From Pelotomaculum terephthalicicum JT (GTDB taxonomy: Bacteria; Bacillota; Desulfotomaculia; Desulfotomaculales; Pelotomaculaceae): a stretch of DNA of 64,000 bases. The translations under genes were made by a program, and so were the position numbers. Position 1 is the first letter of the stretch, and the number at the start of each line of letters is the position of its first letter. The DNA lies in the NCBI RefSeq assembly GCF_022410535.1, contig NZ_JAKNBL010000008.1, positions 33,576-97,575 on the forward strand, written 5' to 3'. Shown piece after piece: positions 50,945 to 59,544 of this stretch. Below the pieces are notes generated by a model, which worked only from the letters and a program-made list of their open reading frames with translations, was not told where the DNA came from and ran no database searches.

Positions 50945-52105
50945 ATGTACCGGATGATTAGCTTAACCCTGGCAATATTATTATTTTTTCTCACTCCTGT
51001 TCTGTCCGCCGAATGCTCTGAAAAGTGGTCGCCCCGTGTGGTTTGGCAGGCGGCTAAAATAGGCAAGCTGACATCAGAACTGCAGTTGGGTCCTAACGGC
51101 TTGTTTTACGCGCCGTCCGGAAACAAGCTGGCCGCACTGGAGGCAAATGGCCGCAAACTATGGGAGATTACCTCGTCCAGCGGCGGCAAATCGGGACGTC
51201 CGGTGTTTGACCCGTACGGATCAATATTTATGCCGGGCAATGCTTTGATTCAGGAGATAAAGTTAAACGGCAGCAAAGGATGGAGCTTCCAAGTTTATCA
51301 GAATGACAGCAAAGCAGCGGCGCAACTGACCACCGGCCCCGGTAATTTATTATATTTGCCCCTGCCGTCGGCCCTATACGCTGTTGATACCGCGGGACAC
51401 TATAAATGGATGGTAATGCGCTGGGGCGAAGAGGGTGCCGGCAGCACCCAGCTTGATACCGACTGGGAAATTTTAGCCAGCACGGGAAACGAGCAGGCTG
51501 TATTTGTCGTTCTCGGCAGGAAAGATGAAGGGTTTTACTTGACGGCGTTAAGCGAAGAGGGAGAGATCTATTGGCGCTACCCGCTGGGTGACATTAAGGG
51601 GGCCAATCTGGTCAACGGCGCGGACGGCCGGATATATGCCACTGTTAATCCCCAAAAGATTGACAGCTTGAACAAAGGGAGAGTTCTCGCGTTCGACAGC
51701 TATGGCGACGGCAGTCCCCTGTGGAGTTATCGGGTGGGGTACGACAACCTGACAGCCCCCACCCTTTCCGAACATGGCCTGCTTTACTTCTGCGCCGGGG
51801 AAAGACTTTACGCCGTAAATCAAGATGACGGCACGGAAGCATGGCATCAAATTTTTAGTGAGGCTATTTCCCGGCCGTCGGTGGATGAAAGCAGCATGCG
51901 CGTTTACCTGGGAACGGGAGACAAGCGCTTGCTGGCAGTGAACCCGCTGGGACGGCTGGATTGGGATCTTGCCCTTGACGGCAAGGTTTCCATGCAGCCT
52001 TTCGCCGGACCCGACGGATATCTTTATGTAATGACAGACGCGGGAACCCTGTACAAAATTATAGATGAACCGCCGGATACTAATGGAGACTACGATGATT
52101 ATTAA
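50945..52105 (+). CDS. PQQ-like beta-propeller surface protein
   Basis: 386 residues. Signal peptide (about 1-21, ending LSAECS) and then repeated propeller blades of the type G-xx-LYA-x-N-x-x-x-G-x-x-x-W (AALEANGRKLWEI, YAVNQDDGTEAWHQI, LAVNPLGRLDWDLAL). The fold is the PQQ/WD-like beta-propeller used for binding rather than catalysis. ATG at 50945 follows AAGGA. It overlaps the SLH gene downstream by 11 bases, so the two are coupled. Function unknown, probably an envelope scaffold. Confidence 0.82.
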   Translation: MYRMISLTLAILLFFLTPVLSAECSEKWSPRVVWQAAKIGKLTSELQLGPNGLFYAPSGNKLAALEANGRKLWEITSSSGGKSGRPVFDPYGSIFMPGNALIQEIKLNGSKGWSFQVYQNDSKAAAQLTTGPGNLLYLPLPSALYAVDTAGHYKWMVMRWGEEGAGSTQLDTDWEILASTGNEQAVFVVLGRKDEGFYLTALSEEGEIYWRYPLGDIKGANLVNGADGRIYATVNPQKIDSLNKGRVLAFDSYGDGSPLWSYRVGYDNLTAPTLSEHGLLYFCAGERLYAVNQDDGTEAWHQIFSEAISRPSVDESSMRVYLGTGDKRLLAVNPLGRLDWDLALDGKVSMQPFAGPDGYLYVMTDAGTLYKIIDEPPDTNGDYDDY

Positions 52106-53573
52106 AAGAACAAGAAAAAACAGCCTCTCTTTTCTGATTTTTTTCATATTTTTTTTCGTTGTTTTCGCGATTTGGGTATGGTGCCGCTGTTCACCCGCCT
52201 TAGCCGCCAAGGCGCAAGATGTTGTTTCTTTTAGCGATTTGCCGGAGCACTGGGCCCGGAGCCATGTTACCCGGCTGGCCACCCTGGAGATGGTCAAAGG
52301 TTATCCGGATCATACTTTCAAGCCGGATCAACTGGTCAACAGGCTGGAAACAGTGGTGTTAATCGTCCGTTCAGGTGGTTTTGCCGCGGAGGCTGAGAAA
52401 CTGGCCGCTAATAGTAATAAAAAAAAGAATAGCGCAAACTCCGCGAGCGGCGTGGAAACAAAACAAACGCCCAAAGTGCCCTGGGGGCAGTCCTATATCG
52501 ATCTGGCAGTGGAAAAAGGATTTCTCGCGCCGGATGACCCGGAAGATTATGATTACGCCGGGCCGGTGACCCGGCTTGAGGTGGCGGAACTTTTGGCGCG
52601 GGCCATGTGCCTTGTGCCGTCTTTGACTGGAAATGAGTCGGAACCGGCTGAAAATAATATATTGGCGGAAGGCGGCTTGTCTTCCGCTGAAACCTTTTCC
52701 GACCTGGATACGCTGGAACCTGAAGAACAAGTCTATGTCGCAGCGGTTGTTAACGCGAACGTCATGTCCGGCTACCCGGACGGCACCTTCCGGCCGCGGG
52801 ACACTCTAACCCGGGCTGAAATAGCGGTAATCCTAAGCCGGCTAGTGGACCGGGGATGGGTAAAAATCCCGGACGGACGCCGCCTTGCGGGATGGATTGC
52901 CGGTATCGAGAAAAATAAAGATCGCCGGGATATACTTTTCAACTCCCTGTCCGGCGCGCAAAAGCTCCAGGTGGCGGGCAATGTCCAATGCTTCCTGGCG
53001 GAGGAGGAAGAATCCCTGGAGCAAGCGGTTGGTTTTCGCTGCGAGGTAATTTTGGACGGGCGCCGGCAGGTAAGCTGGGTTAATCTTTTGGAGCTAAAGG
53101 ATGACGCGGTGGAAACAGAGAAAATCAGGGGATCGGTTAAAATGGTGGCCTTGGGCGAGGACAATTTAATGGTGCTTTGCGATATGAATGTAAAAGACTT
53201 GATTTTGCCCCTGGCCTGGGATGCTGTTGTAAGCGGGGGAAAAGCGTCAAAGGGGTTTAGTTCGCTTAAACAAGGTGACTTTGTGGATGTGCTGGTGTCC
53301 CAAGGGCAGGTCAGAAAAGTAACCCTTCTTGATGTGAAGACAACTTCCGGCGAGGTGAAAAGGATTGAAGACGGGCGCCTTTATTTAAAAGGAAGCTCCT
53401 CAGGGAAAAAACCGGCATGGTTTAATCATTATGATTATGCGCGGATAGTGGATAAAGACGGGATTCGGCAGGATAGCGTGACGGTCGGCGATAAGGTTAA
53501 AGTCACTTATCTTGATCCGTTACCCGGTGAGATTGATGATGAGGTAGTGGTTGAGATAAAAGTTACGAAATAG
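52095..53573 (+). CDS. SLH-domain surface protein
   Basis: 492 residues. Signal/membrane segment (about 8-33), then three SLH repeats: FSDLPEHWARSHVTRLATLEMVKGYPDHTFKPD (about 45-80), YIDLAVEKGFLAPDD (about 130-180) and VAAVVNANVMSGYPDGTFRPRDTLTRAEIA (about 215-255). The rest is beta-rich and resembles repeated small barrels. SLH domains attach to pyruvylated wall polymers. ATG at 52095 has GGAG six bases upstream, inside the end of the propeller gene; upstream ATGs have no site. Confidence 0.88.
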   Translation: MIIKRTRKNSLSFLIFFIFFFVVFAIWVWCRCSPALAAKAQDVVSFSDLPEHWARSHVTRLATLEMVKGYPDHTFKPDQLVNRLETVVLIVRSGGFAAEAEKLAANSNKKKNSANSASGVETKQTPKVPWGQSYIDLAVEKGFLAPDDPEDYDYAGPVTRLEVAELLARAMCLVPSLTGNESEPAENNILAEGGLSSAETFSDLDTLEPEEQVYVAAVVNANVMSGYPDGTFRPRDTLTRAEIAVILSRLVDRGWVKIPDGRRLAGWIAGIEKNKDRRDILFNSLSGAQKLQVAGNVQCFLAEEEESLEQAVGFRCEVILDGRRQVSWVNLLELKDDAVETEKIRGSVKMVALGEDNLMVLCDMNVKDLILPLAWDAVVSGGKASKGFSSLKQGDFVDVLVSQGQVRKVTLLDVKTTSGEVKRIEDGRLYLKGSSSGKKPAWFNHYDYARIVDKDGIRQDSVTVGDKVKVTYLDPLPGEIDDEVVVEIKVTK

Positions 53574-53631
53574 TCCTGCGTCTGATGAATTCAAAAATAT
53601 TAATAACTTTTTTTTGGGGAGGTTATCCAAA

Positions 53632-54789
53632 ATGACTGATCTTAGAAAGAGGCTATTTTTCATTTTAGCCGCTATGTTAATTACTGTAGTATGCACAGCG
53701 TCAGTTGTGTATGCTTCTTCTAACATGCAGACGGTTCAAGCGTATCAGGGCGTAAGAATCTTATACAATGGGCAGGAATTGACGGGTTCAAATCAACCCT
53801 ATATTATTAACGACACTACATATGTGCCTGTGCGCATGATCATGGAAAGTATTAGCGGCAAAGATATCTATTGGGATCCGTCTAACTATCAAGTCGTGAT
53901 TGCAGATAATACGAGTACAGTTGAAGCTGCCTTAAGAGAGCAACTGACAAAAAAGGATACTGAAATAAGTACACTGCAAAATGAGATAAGCAGTCTCCAA
54001 AGTAAAATCACAACACTTAACACAAAGATCAGCGAGCTTGAGGATGAAATAGACAAGAAGGATAGTACGAGTATAAGTAAAATAGAAGATGAGCTCGATG
54101 ATTATTTTGAGGATGCTGGAGATGATTATTTTAGTGACGATGGAATAGATGTGTCGATTAAGCTGAGCGGCGACGAGGACGACTTGGCGTATACAATTAA
54201 GCTTGACTTTAGCTACGCGGATAATTATTCAAATTTAACAAAAGTCAGCGAAACTAAAATAAAGAGTTTTATGAGTGCCGTAAAATCAAGAATCAACAAG
54301 GAAGCTGACGGCACCGATTATGAGGATGCGAAAATCACAGGAAAACTGGTTGATAATAATTATTCCAATTATTATGTGAAATATAACGGCAGCAAGTATA
54401 CTTACAGCTGGGATAATGATAGTTCAAGTAACAGTACGGATTTAAGCGAAATAGAAAATGAGCTCAATGATTATTTTGCGGATGCTGGAGATGATTATTT
54501 TAGTGACGATGGAATAGATGTGTCAGTAGCGCTGAGTGGTGACGAGGACGACTTGGCATACGTAATTAAGCTTGATTTTAGCGACGCGGATAGTTATGCG
54601 AACTTAACAAAAGTGAGTAAAACTAAAATAAAGAGTTTTATGAGTGCCGTAAAATCAAGAATCAACAAAGAAGCTGACGGTACCGATTATGAGGATGCGA
54701 AAATCACAGGAAAATTGGTTGATAATGATCGTTCCAGTTATTATGTGAAATATAACGGCAGCACCTATACTTTCAGTTGGGATAGTTAG
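53632..54789 (+). CDS. Surface protein: copper-amine-oxidase-N-like domain, coiled coil, two tandem copies of a novel domain
   Basis: 385 residues. Signal peptide (about 7-29), stalk-type domain PF07833-like (about 33-92, GVRILYNGQELTGSNQPYIINDTTYVPVRMI), a coiled coil (about 96-145) and then two copies of a 115-residue acidic domain (148-262 and 271-385) with DDYFSDDGIDVS, SGDEDDLAY and KIKSFMSAVKSRINKEADG. The copies are also nearly identical in DNA, so the duplication is recent. No metal-site motif for catalysis is seen. ATG at 53632 follows GGGGAGG. GC content is clearly lower than in the genes before it. Confidence 0.85.
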   Translation: MTDLRKRLFFILAAMLITVVCTASVVYASSNMQTVQAYQGVRILYNGQELTGSNQPYIINDTTYVPVRMIMESISGKDIYWDPSNYQVVIADNTSTVEAALREQLTKKDTEISTLQNEISSLQSKITTLNTKISELEDEIDKKDSTSISKIEDELDDYFEDAGDDYFSDDGIDVSIKLSGDEDDLAYTIKLDFSYADNYSNLTKVSETKIKSFMSAVKSRINKEADGTDYEDAKITGKLVDNNYSNYYVKYNGSKYTYSWDNDSSSNSTDLSEIENELNDYFADAGDDYFSDDGIDVSVALSGDEDDLAYVIKLDFSDADSYANLTKVSKTKIKSFMSAVKSRINKEADGTDYEDAKITGKLVDNDRSSYYVKYNGSTYTFSWDS

Positions 54790-54816
54790 TCAGTTAATAA
54801 GTGTGGGAGATAGGAA

Positions 54817-54886
54817 AGTGGTTGTTGGATTAAACAACCACTCTCCTTGATCGCTAATACTTAAAGGCCGGGTTTAACCCCGGCCT
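54817..54886. terminator. Two hairpins between convergent genes (bidirectional terminator)
   Basis: AGTGGTTGTT/AACAACCACT (54817-54842) and AGGCCGGGG-type stem AGGCCGGG/CCCGGCCT (54865-54886). The plus-strand stalk-domain gene and the minus-strand anti-sigma gene converge here. Confidence 0.75.
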
Positions 54887-54893
54887 CCTTATC

Positions 54894-55952
54894 CTACCTG
54901 CTCTCCAGCCATAACATGATTACCCGCTTGCCCGCCTCGGCATCCCAAGCGGTCAATTGCTGTTTATATGAAGCTGCCTGCATTTCCAGTTGCCGCTTTT
55001 CTTCAGATTCACTGGCTGAATTGATTCTTGATTGTAGGTCATTGTACTGTATCAGTGTTTCATTGTATATGGAAGTTATGTCACGTCTCTCGTCCTGTCT
55101 GTCTATTAATGAACCCGCGCCCGTCAGTCCTGAGATAAGGCTGGTCGCCTGTTCTGAAGCCACCGTCAGCCTTAAGACAACGATTTTTTTACCGCCGCTC
55201 TGTTCCTCCGGCAACACCTGAGTAACTGCTCCGTGGCCATATGCCATCGTCACCGCTTTGGCCCTGGCCCCGGCCAAGTCGTCAACAGCCAGTTTTAAAA
55301 AGGTGCTGGTCACATTTATGCCGTTGCTAAGCATTACATGGGGTTCTTCCATTAAAGACTTGTTATCGGCCGCTGTTGGCGCCTTTCCCTCTCCTTTATC
55401 TGTGGGGCCGTTATTACCGCTTGCCTGCTCACTTTCACTGGGATTGGCCGACCCGCCAGCATCCGGTATGTTTTCTTCGCCGGGCGGCTGAGTGTTATTG
55501 CTATCGCCCGGCTGTATTCCGTCATTCCCGGAAGCATCATTTGACGACGGCACGGTGTTTTCCTGATCATCTATTACACTCGTTTCAGGTGGTGAGTACA
55601 CGATCACTTTACCGTTGCCGTCCATTTTCAATCCGGCTACACCTCCGGCGATAATCAGGACGGCCGCGGCGGCTGCGGCAACCGCACTCCGCCAGGCTGC
55701 CGGCAGCCTCGGTAACATAGTCCGACGTTCGGTGCGCAGTTTGCTCATCACCAGACCGCATAATTCCGGCGGCGCCTGGATTTCTTCCTGGCCCATCTCC
55801 CGCAGTGCCGCGGCGAGCCTTTTTTGCATATCCATTTGATGCGCACACTGTAGGCAAACCGCCAGATGTTCCGCCATGGCCGCCTGCTCGTCTCCGGTAA
55901 GTGTCCCGTCCAGGTGATCTGGTATTAAATTCAATGTTTCCCGGCAATCCAT
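54894..55952 (-). CDS. Membrane anti-sigma factor with zinc-finger (zf-HC2) domain
   Basis: 352 residues. The cytoplasmic N-terminus has the anti-sigma zinc motif His29-x3-Cys33-x2-Cys36 (AEHLAVCLQC). A membrane helix lies at about 88-107, then a long Ser/Gly/Asn/Pro-rich linker (about 125-200) and an extracytoplasmic domain (about 210-352) with a coiled-coil hairpin like DUF4349-type proteins. It starts six bases after the sigma gene, with AAGGTGA upstream, and would hold that sigma factor at the membrane until released by a wall or surface signal. Confidence 0.87.
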   Translation of the reverse strand: MDCRETLNLIPDHLDGTLTGDEQAAMAEHLAVCLQCAHQMDMQKRLAAALREMGQEEIQAPPELCGLVMSKLRTERRTMLPRLPAAWRSAVAAAAAAVLIIAGGVAGLKMDGNGKVIVYSPPETSVIDDQENTVPSSNDASGNDGIQPGDSNNTQPPGEENIPDAGGSANPSESEQASGNNGPTDKGEGKAPTAADNKSLMEEPHVMLSNGINVTSTFLKLAVDDLAGARAKAVTMAYGHGAVTQVLPEEQSGGKKIVVLRLTVASEQATSLISGLTGAGSLIDRQDERRDITSIYNETLIQYNDLQSRINSASESEEKRQLEMQAASYKQQLTAWDAEAGKRVIMLWLESR

Positions 55953-55958
55953 CTGCCG

Positions 55959-56570
55959 TCACCTTCTCTCCTCATATAAAGGCAACACTTCTCCGGTCTC
56001 CCGCGCTAGATCAGTTATCTTGCGCCGCATTACCTCCCGTGCCCGGTTAAGCCGCGACTTTACCGTTCCCAGGGAGCACTCCAGCATGCGCGATATTTCC
56101 TCGTAGCTGTACCCTTCCATCTCTCTCAGCACCAGCACTGTTCGGTGCTCATCGGAAAGCTCCATTAACGCCACCCGCACCAAGCCGCGAAATTCCTTTT
56201 CCTCCAGCGCCAGGAGCGGGTCTCCGTCATCACTGGCAATCTCTCGCTGAATTTCGCTTCCGCCCTCGTCCTTGTATGGTTCGTCCAAGGACAACGTTTG
56301 CTTTCCACCATTTTTGCGCCGGAAATTAAGCCATGCGTTTACGGCGATCCGGTGCAGCCAGGTGCCGAAGTCCGCCTCGTTCCGGAATCTGTCCAACGCC
56401 CGGTAGGCTCTGATGAATGTTTCCTGCGCCAGGTCCTGGGCGTCGTCGCGGTTGCCTGAAAGCTGCAGGCTGAGGGCGTAAACCCTGTTCTGGTGGATTC
56501 GCACAAGTTCTTCAAAAGCGGAAGAGTCTTTCTTTTTTGCTCTTTTTACCAGCAATTCCGTATCGTTCAT
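55959..56570 (-). CDS. ECF (sigma-70 family, group 4) RNA polymerase sigma factor
   Basis: 203 residues. Region 2 (about 20-90: FEELVRIHQNRVYALSLQLSGN, DAQDLAQETFIRAYRAL, FGTWLHRIAVNAWLNFRR) and region 4 (about 135-190: LMELSDEHRTVLVLREMEGYSYEEISRMLECSLGTVKSRLNRARE). A long acidic linker lies between. With the anti-sigma gene next to it, it forms an operon whose own promoter at 56616-56644 has an ECF-type consensus. Residue pattern resembles SigW/RpoE-type factors. Confidence 0.94.
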   Translation of the reverse strand: MNDTELLVKRAKKKDSSAFEELVRIHQNRVYALSLQLSGNRDDAQDLAQETFIRAYRALDRFRNEADFGTWLHRIAVNAWLNFRRKNGGKQTLSLDEPYKDEGGSEIQREIASDDGDPLLALEEKEFRGLVRVALMELSDEHRTVLVLREMEGYSYEEISRMLECSLGTVKSRLNRAREVMRRKITDLARETGEVLPLYEERR

Positions 56571-56599
56571 GGGAGGCTTACTCCTAGCATGTGTAAAAA

Positions 56600-56656
56600 C
56601 CTCCCGTTTACTATATTAGACACAGTCACGCCGGATAAAGTTCCGGCCACGGGAGG
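56600..56656. repeat. Inverted repeat spanning the sigma gene promoter
   Basis: CCTCCCG (56600-56606) pairs with CGGGAGG (56650-56656) and an inner GCCGG (56630-56634) pairs with CCGGC (56643-56647). It brackets the ECF promoter of the sigma operon and could be an operator or RNA structure. Confidence 0.5.
56616..56644 (-). promoter_or_regulatory. ECF-type promoter of the sigma/anti-sigma operon
   Basis: On the minus strand GGAACTT (56644-56638), 17-base spacer, TCTAA (56620-56616). This is the GGAAC/TCTAA form used by ECF factors of the RpoE group and implies autoregulation. The same boxes with the same spacing occur on the plus strand at 56825-56853. Confidence 0.72.
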
Positions 56657-56824
56657 ACGATATAAATTTAATTTTTCTGAATACTCCTGAACATCATTTC
56701 AAGCGTAAAAATAAAATCCTCACGATAATTATAAGGTGATAGAGTTTATGGAATCAATCAAAAAACTTTCATTTATAAAATAAAGATTGTGGTTATAATT
56801 AGCAAAAATTTTTACAGTGCTGAT

Positions 56825-56853
56825 GGAACTTTTGGAGTTGGCTGGTTGTCTAA
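56825..56853 (+). promoter_or_regulatory. ECF-type promoter of the large surface-protein gene
   Basis: GGAACTT (56825-56831), 17-base spacer, TCTAA (56849-56853), followed by TTAAA. Boxes and spacing are identical to those in front of the sigma gene. Transcription would start near 56860 and give a leader of about 260 bases. Confidence 0.72.
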
Positions 56854-57023
56854 TTAAACAGAAAGCAATAGAGGAAAAGACAAACTGCCGGGCAGGAATT
56901 TGTCTGGACGTGTAGAATATGTCTTTTGCCCGTTGCTTTACCAGTTCAGGAGACAATCGGGTAAGCAGCAACACATGTACTTTATATCCAGCAAAATTCT
57001 TTATTATTAATTATAAGGAGGGG

Positions 57024-57062
57024 ATGGAAAAGTTTAAAGGAGGGTGTGTTGAAAGGCATTGA
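57024..57062 (+). CDS. Possible leader mini-ORF 1 (12 codons)
   Basis: ATG at 57024 lies directly after AAGGAGGGG, and TGA is at 57060. Spacing to the site is very short. It ends inside mini-ORF 2. Confidence 0.35.
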   Translation: MEKFKGGCVERH

Positions 57063-57093
57063 CCTAAGACGGCCCGCGACGGCTCCAAAGTAA
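57049..57093 (+). CDS. Possible leader mini-ORF 2 (14 codons)
   Basis: TTG at 57049 follows AAAGGAGGGTGTG with good spacing, and TAA is at 57091. It ends 25 bases before the start of the surface-protein gene, which has its own strong site. Three strong ribosome binding sites in a row point to translational control or mRNA stabilisation. Confidence 0.4.
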   Translation: MKGIDLRRPATAPK

Positions 57094-57118
57094 GTAAAAA
57101 AATTTAGGAGGGAAATAA

Positions 57119-59383
57119 GTGAGAAAAAGGAATAGGAAACTGATGTCCATCCTGCTGACGCTGTCTCTGCTGGCGGCCTTGCTGGCGCCGATGGCGGCAT
57201 ACGCGGGGACAACTTATGAGCAGGTTACTACTGTAACATTTGATCCCGATGAGGTTGATGCTGGTGGGACTCCTTATACTGGCACAGACTTGGGTACGTT
57301 TATGATCGATATAGATCCTGCTTCAGGTGCCAGTGCAGCGCTTATTGAAGTAGTTGATTCCAGTGGTACTAGGATGCCTGTATCAGCTGCTGTATATGAG
57401 ACTGTTAGTAGTTATACAACTGGTACAATAGCGCTTACGCAAAACAGCGAGAAAGCATGGAAGCTTAATATAACACCTACATCTGGCGAAGAGTATAAGG
57501 TAAGTATTAAACTTACGGCAGATGTTAGAGATTGCGATGATGGTGAAGTGAGCGCCAGGGTTACTAAACTTAGCGGCCAATTGGATAATGGTACAGTGGT
57601 AATCGGTAAGGCTTCCGGCGGCGCGATTAGTGCTGAAGCTATCAATACGCCGTCCTTTAGCGATGATGGTGGTTTTGCTACAATTCGGTTAACTGAAACA
57701 GTAACAAATGCATTAGAACAAGGTAAAGCTAAAAGTGTTAAATTAGCATTACCGTCAGGTTTTAGCTGGTATGAAGGCAGCTTGGATTCAGTACCTTATC
57801 CTGACTTGGATGATGTTAACGGCGCTTATACAACTGCCCCGACACTTGATGTGGATGGTAATAATGACCGCTATTTGTATGTGGATACCAGCGCAAGTGT
57901 TAGAGGTTCAGGAAAAGCAATCTTAGACATTAACGCAAAAATTGATGTTGATGATAGCGTGGCTAAATATGGTGATGTGACAGTAACTATCAGTGGTGAT
58001 AGTGATATTGATACGACATCTTTGGTAGTTGGCACGTATGGTGAATTCGGTGTTACAGCAACTGTGGAAGATGCTACGACTGTGGTGGCAGGGCAGCTTG
58101 AACAGGAAATCGGAACAATTGTTGTAAAAGAGGATGCTCCGGGAAGTTTGTCTGCAAGTACTAGTGGTAAGACCGTGACATTAACGTTGCCGGCCAATGC
58201 AAGATGGTGTGAATATCCTGAGATTTCTGCAACAGATCTTACTGTAAATAAAACTGATATTACTGCTAGCGGCACTGACGGGCGTACAATTAAGTACTTG
58301 ATAACTAAAGGTTCTGACGGTAATGATGATTGTGGCAAAATTGAGTTCAAAAATGGTAAGGTTCACCTTGCTGTAGATGAAACCGGCGACCTTAAGGTTA
58401 AAATTGGCGGTACCGCCGGAGCGAGTGATGAGGTTGTCGTTGCTACAATCGAGCCGGTCGTATCTGTGACTGCAAATGTGACCGAAGTGAAGATTGGTAT
58501 GCAGGAACAAGCTGGCGGAGATATTGAGATCACTGAAGGTAAAGCGGAAGCGATTTCCGATGATGCGGACATAGTTATTGAGTTGCCAAGCGGACTGGAA
58601 TTTCAGGATGTACCGACAGTGGAGGTTGTGGAAGGTGACCTTGACATTGACGAGGGGAATATTGATGTAGATGGTGAAGTGCTTACTATTCCTGTGTCAG
58701 GTACCAGCAGCACAGCTAGTAAGATCAAAATTAGCGGAATAGAGTATGTTGTTAACCGCACGGTTGCTGAAGGTGATGTTAAAGTCAAGATCGGCGGTAG
58801 TGCTCTAAACGAAGTAAATAATAAAGAAGCGATTCAAGATTATTATGGTACGACGGAGACTAGCGGAGATTTCAATCCGAGCGAACTGGCGGCCGGCTTT
58901 GATGGTGATTACACAATTGATAATGATGGTGTTTTCCCGACCGTGAAATGGGCTGCCAAAGCAGTAAACGCCAAGTGCGTGACCCCTGCAGATCAGACAG
59001 CCATCTACAAAACAGTCTTCACAATCGGTAATGCTACGTATACTGTTAACGGTGTGGAAAAAACTATGGACGTAGAGCCATACATTAAGAACGATCGCAC
59101 TTACCTGCCGATCCGGTATGCCGCTTACGCAGCCGGTATTACAGATGCCAACATCATGTGGAACGAAGCCGACCAGAGTGTTATCATGATTAAGGGTGAC
59201 CGTGTGGTCAAGATGGTTATCGGAGATACTACCATGTATATCAACGGCGTGGCATTCACCATGGACGTTGCGCCAGAGATTGTGGATCCGGGTCGTACCA
59301 TGCTGCCCATTCGTTATGTGGCACAAGCCCTCGGTTGCGAAGTTACCTGGGATGAAGCTACCCAGACTGTAACCATAAACTAG
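57119..59383 (+). CDS. Large secreted surface protein with C-terminal copper-amine-oxidase-N-like domain (candidate S-layer protein)
   Basis: 754 residues. A clear signal peptide (about 1-29, MAAYAG end) is followed by repeated beta-rich domains of a bacterial-surface type (about 30-620; motifs such as LKVKIGGTAG, VKVKIGGSAL and LPSG recur) and a C-terminal PF07833-like domain (about 640-754: EPYIKNDRTYLPIRYAAYAAG, then VDPGRTMLPIRYVAQALGCEVTWDEATQTVTI). GTG at 57119 follows TAGGAGGG. The strong leader, ECF promoter and composition suggest an abundant envelope protein. It has a smaller relative just downstream. Confidence 0.85.
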   Translation: MRKRNRKLMSILLTLSLLAALLAPMAAYAGTTYEQVTTVTFDPDEVDAGGTPYTGTDLGTFMIDIDPASGASAALIEVVDSSGTRMPVSAAVYETVSSYTTGTIALTQNSEKAWKLNITPTSGEEYKVSIKLTADVRDCDDGEVSARVTKLSGQLDNGTVVIGKASGGAISAEAINTPSFSDDGGFATIRLTETVTNALEQGKAKSVKLALPSGFSWYEGSLDSVPYPDLDDVNGAYTTAPTLDVDGNNDRYLYVDTSASVRGSGKAILDINAKIDVDDSVAKYGDVTVTISGDSDIDTTSLVVGTYGEFGVTATVEDATTVVAGQLEQEIGTIVVKEDAPGSLSASTSGKTVTLTLPANARWCEYPEISATDLTVNKTDITASGTDGRTIKYLITKGSDGNDDCGKIEFKNGKVHLAVDETGDLKVKIGGTAGASDEVVVATIEPVVSVTANVTEVKIGMQEQAGGDIEITEGKAEAISDDADIVIELPSGLEFQDVPTVEVVEGDLDIDEGNIDVDGEVLTIPVSGTSSTASKIKISGIEYVVNRTVAEGDVKVKIGGSALNEVNNKEAIQDYYGTTETSGDFNPSELAAGFDGDYTIDNDGVFPTVKWAAKAVNAKCVTPADQTAIYKTVFTIGNATYTVNGVEKTMDVEPYIKNDRTYLPIRYAAYAAGITDANIMWNEADQSVIMIKGDRVVKMVIGDTTMYINGVAFTMDVAPEIVDPGRTMLPIRYVAQALGCEVTWDEATQTVTIN

Positions 59384-59389
59384 CGATAT

Positions 59390-59427
59390 AAAAAAGACCG
59401 GGTTCTTTAGGGACCCGGTCTTTTTTA
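59390..59427. terminator. Strong terminator after the large surface-protein gene
   Basis: AAAAAAGACCGGGT/ACCCGGTCTTTTTT stem with an eight-base loop; runs of A and T on both sides. Confidence 0.92.
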
Positions 59428-59502
59428 TAACTTAAAATAATTAACTATTTTAAATATTAATAGCCTAAATATCTACTTGCAGGAATATCTGTGTTTCTGT
59501 GG

Positions 59503-59530
59503 AATAATTAATTATTGAATAATTAATTAT
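59503..59530. promoter_or_regulatory. Tandem AT palindromes in front of the second stalk-domain gene
   Basis: AATAATTAATTATT (59503-59516) and AATAATTAATTAT (59518-59530) are each self-complementary and lie directly before the GGAGG site of the next gene. They may bind a regulator or shape the leader. Confidence 0.4.
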
Positions 59531-59544
59531 GGAGGTATAATTTT

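Larger units (their letters stand above)
56571..57118. other. Divergent regulatory region between the sigma operon and the large surface-protein gene
   Basis: 548 bases hold two ECF-type promoters pointing apart, an inverted repeat, a long leader for the plus-strand gene with an imperfect hairpin (GTTGCTTTACC 56932-56942 with GGGTAAGCAGCAAC 56959-56972) and two mini-ORFs. Apart from the mini-ORFs no gene is supported; an 81-codon minus-strand frame (56729-56974) has no ribosome binding site. Confidence 0.6.

Noticed and set aside
56729..56974. 81-codon minus-strand frame between the sigma gene and the surface-protein gene
   Set aside because: No ribosome binding site; it covers the plus-strand ECF promoter and the leader hairpin. 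A 30-codon plus-strand frame at 56824 starts inside the -35 box and is also unsupported.
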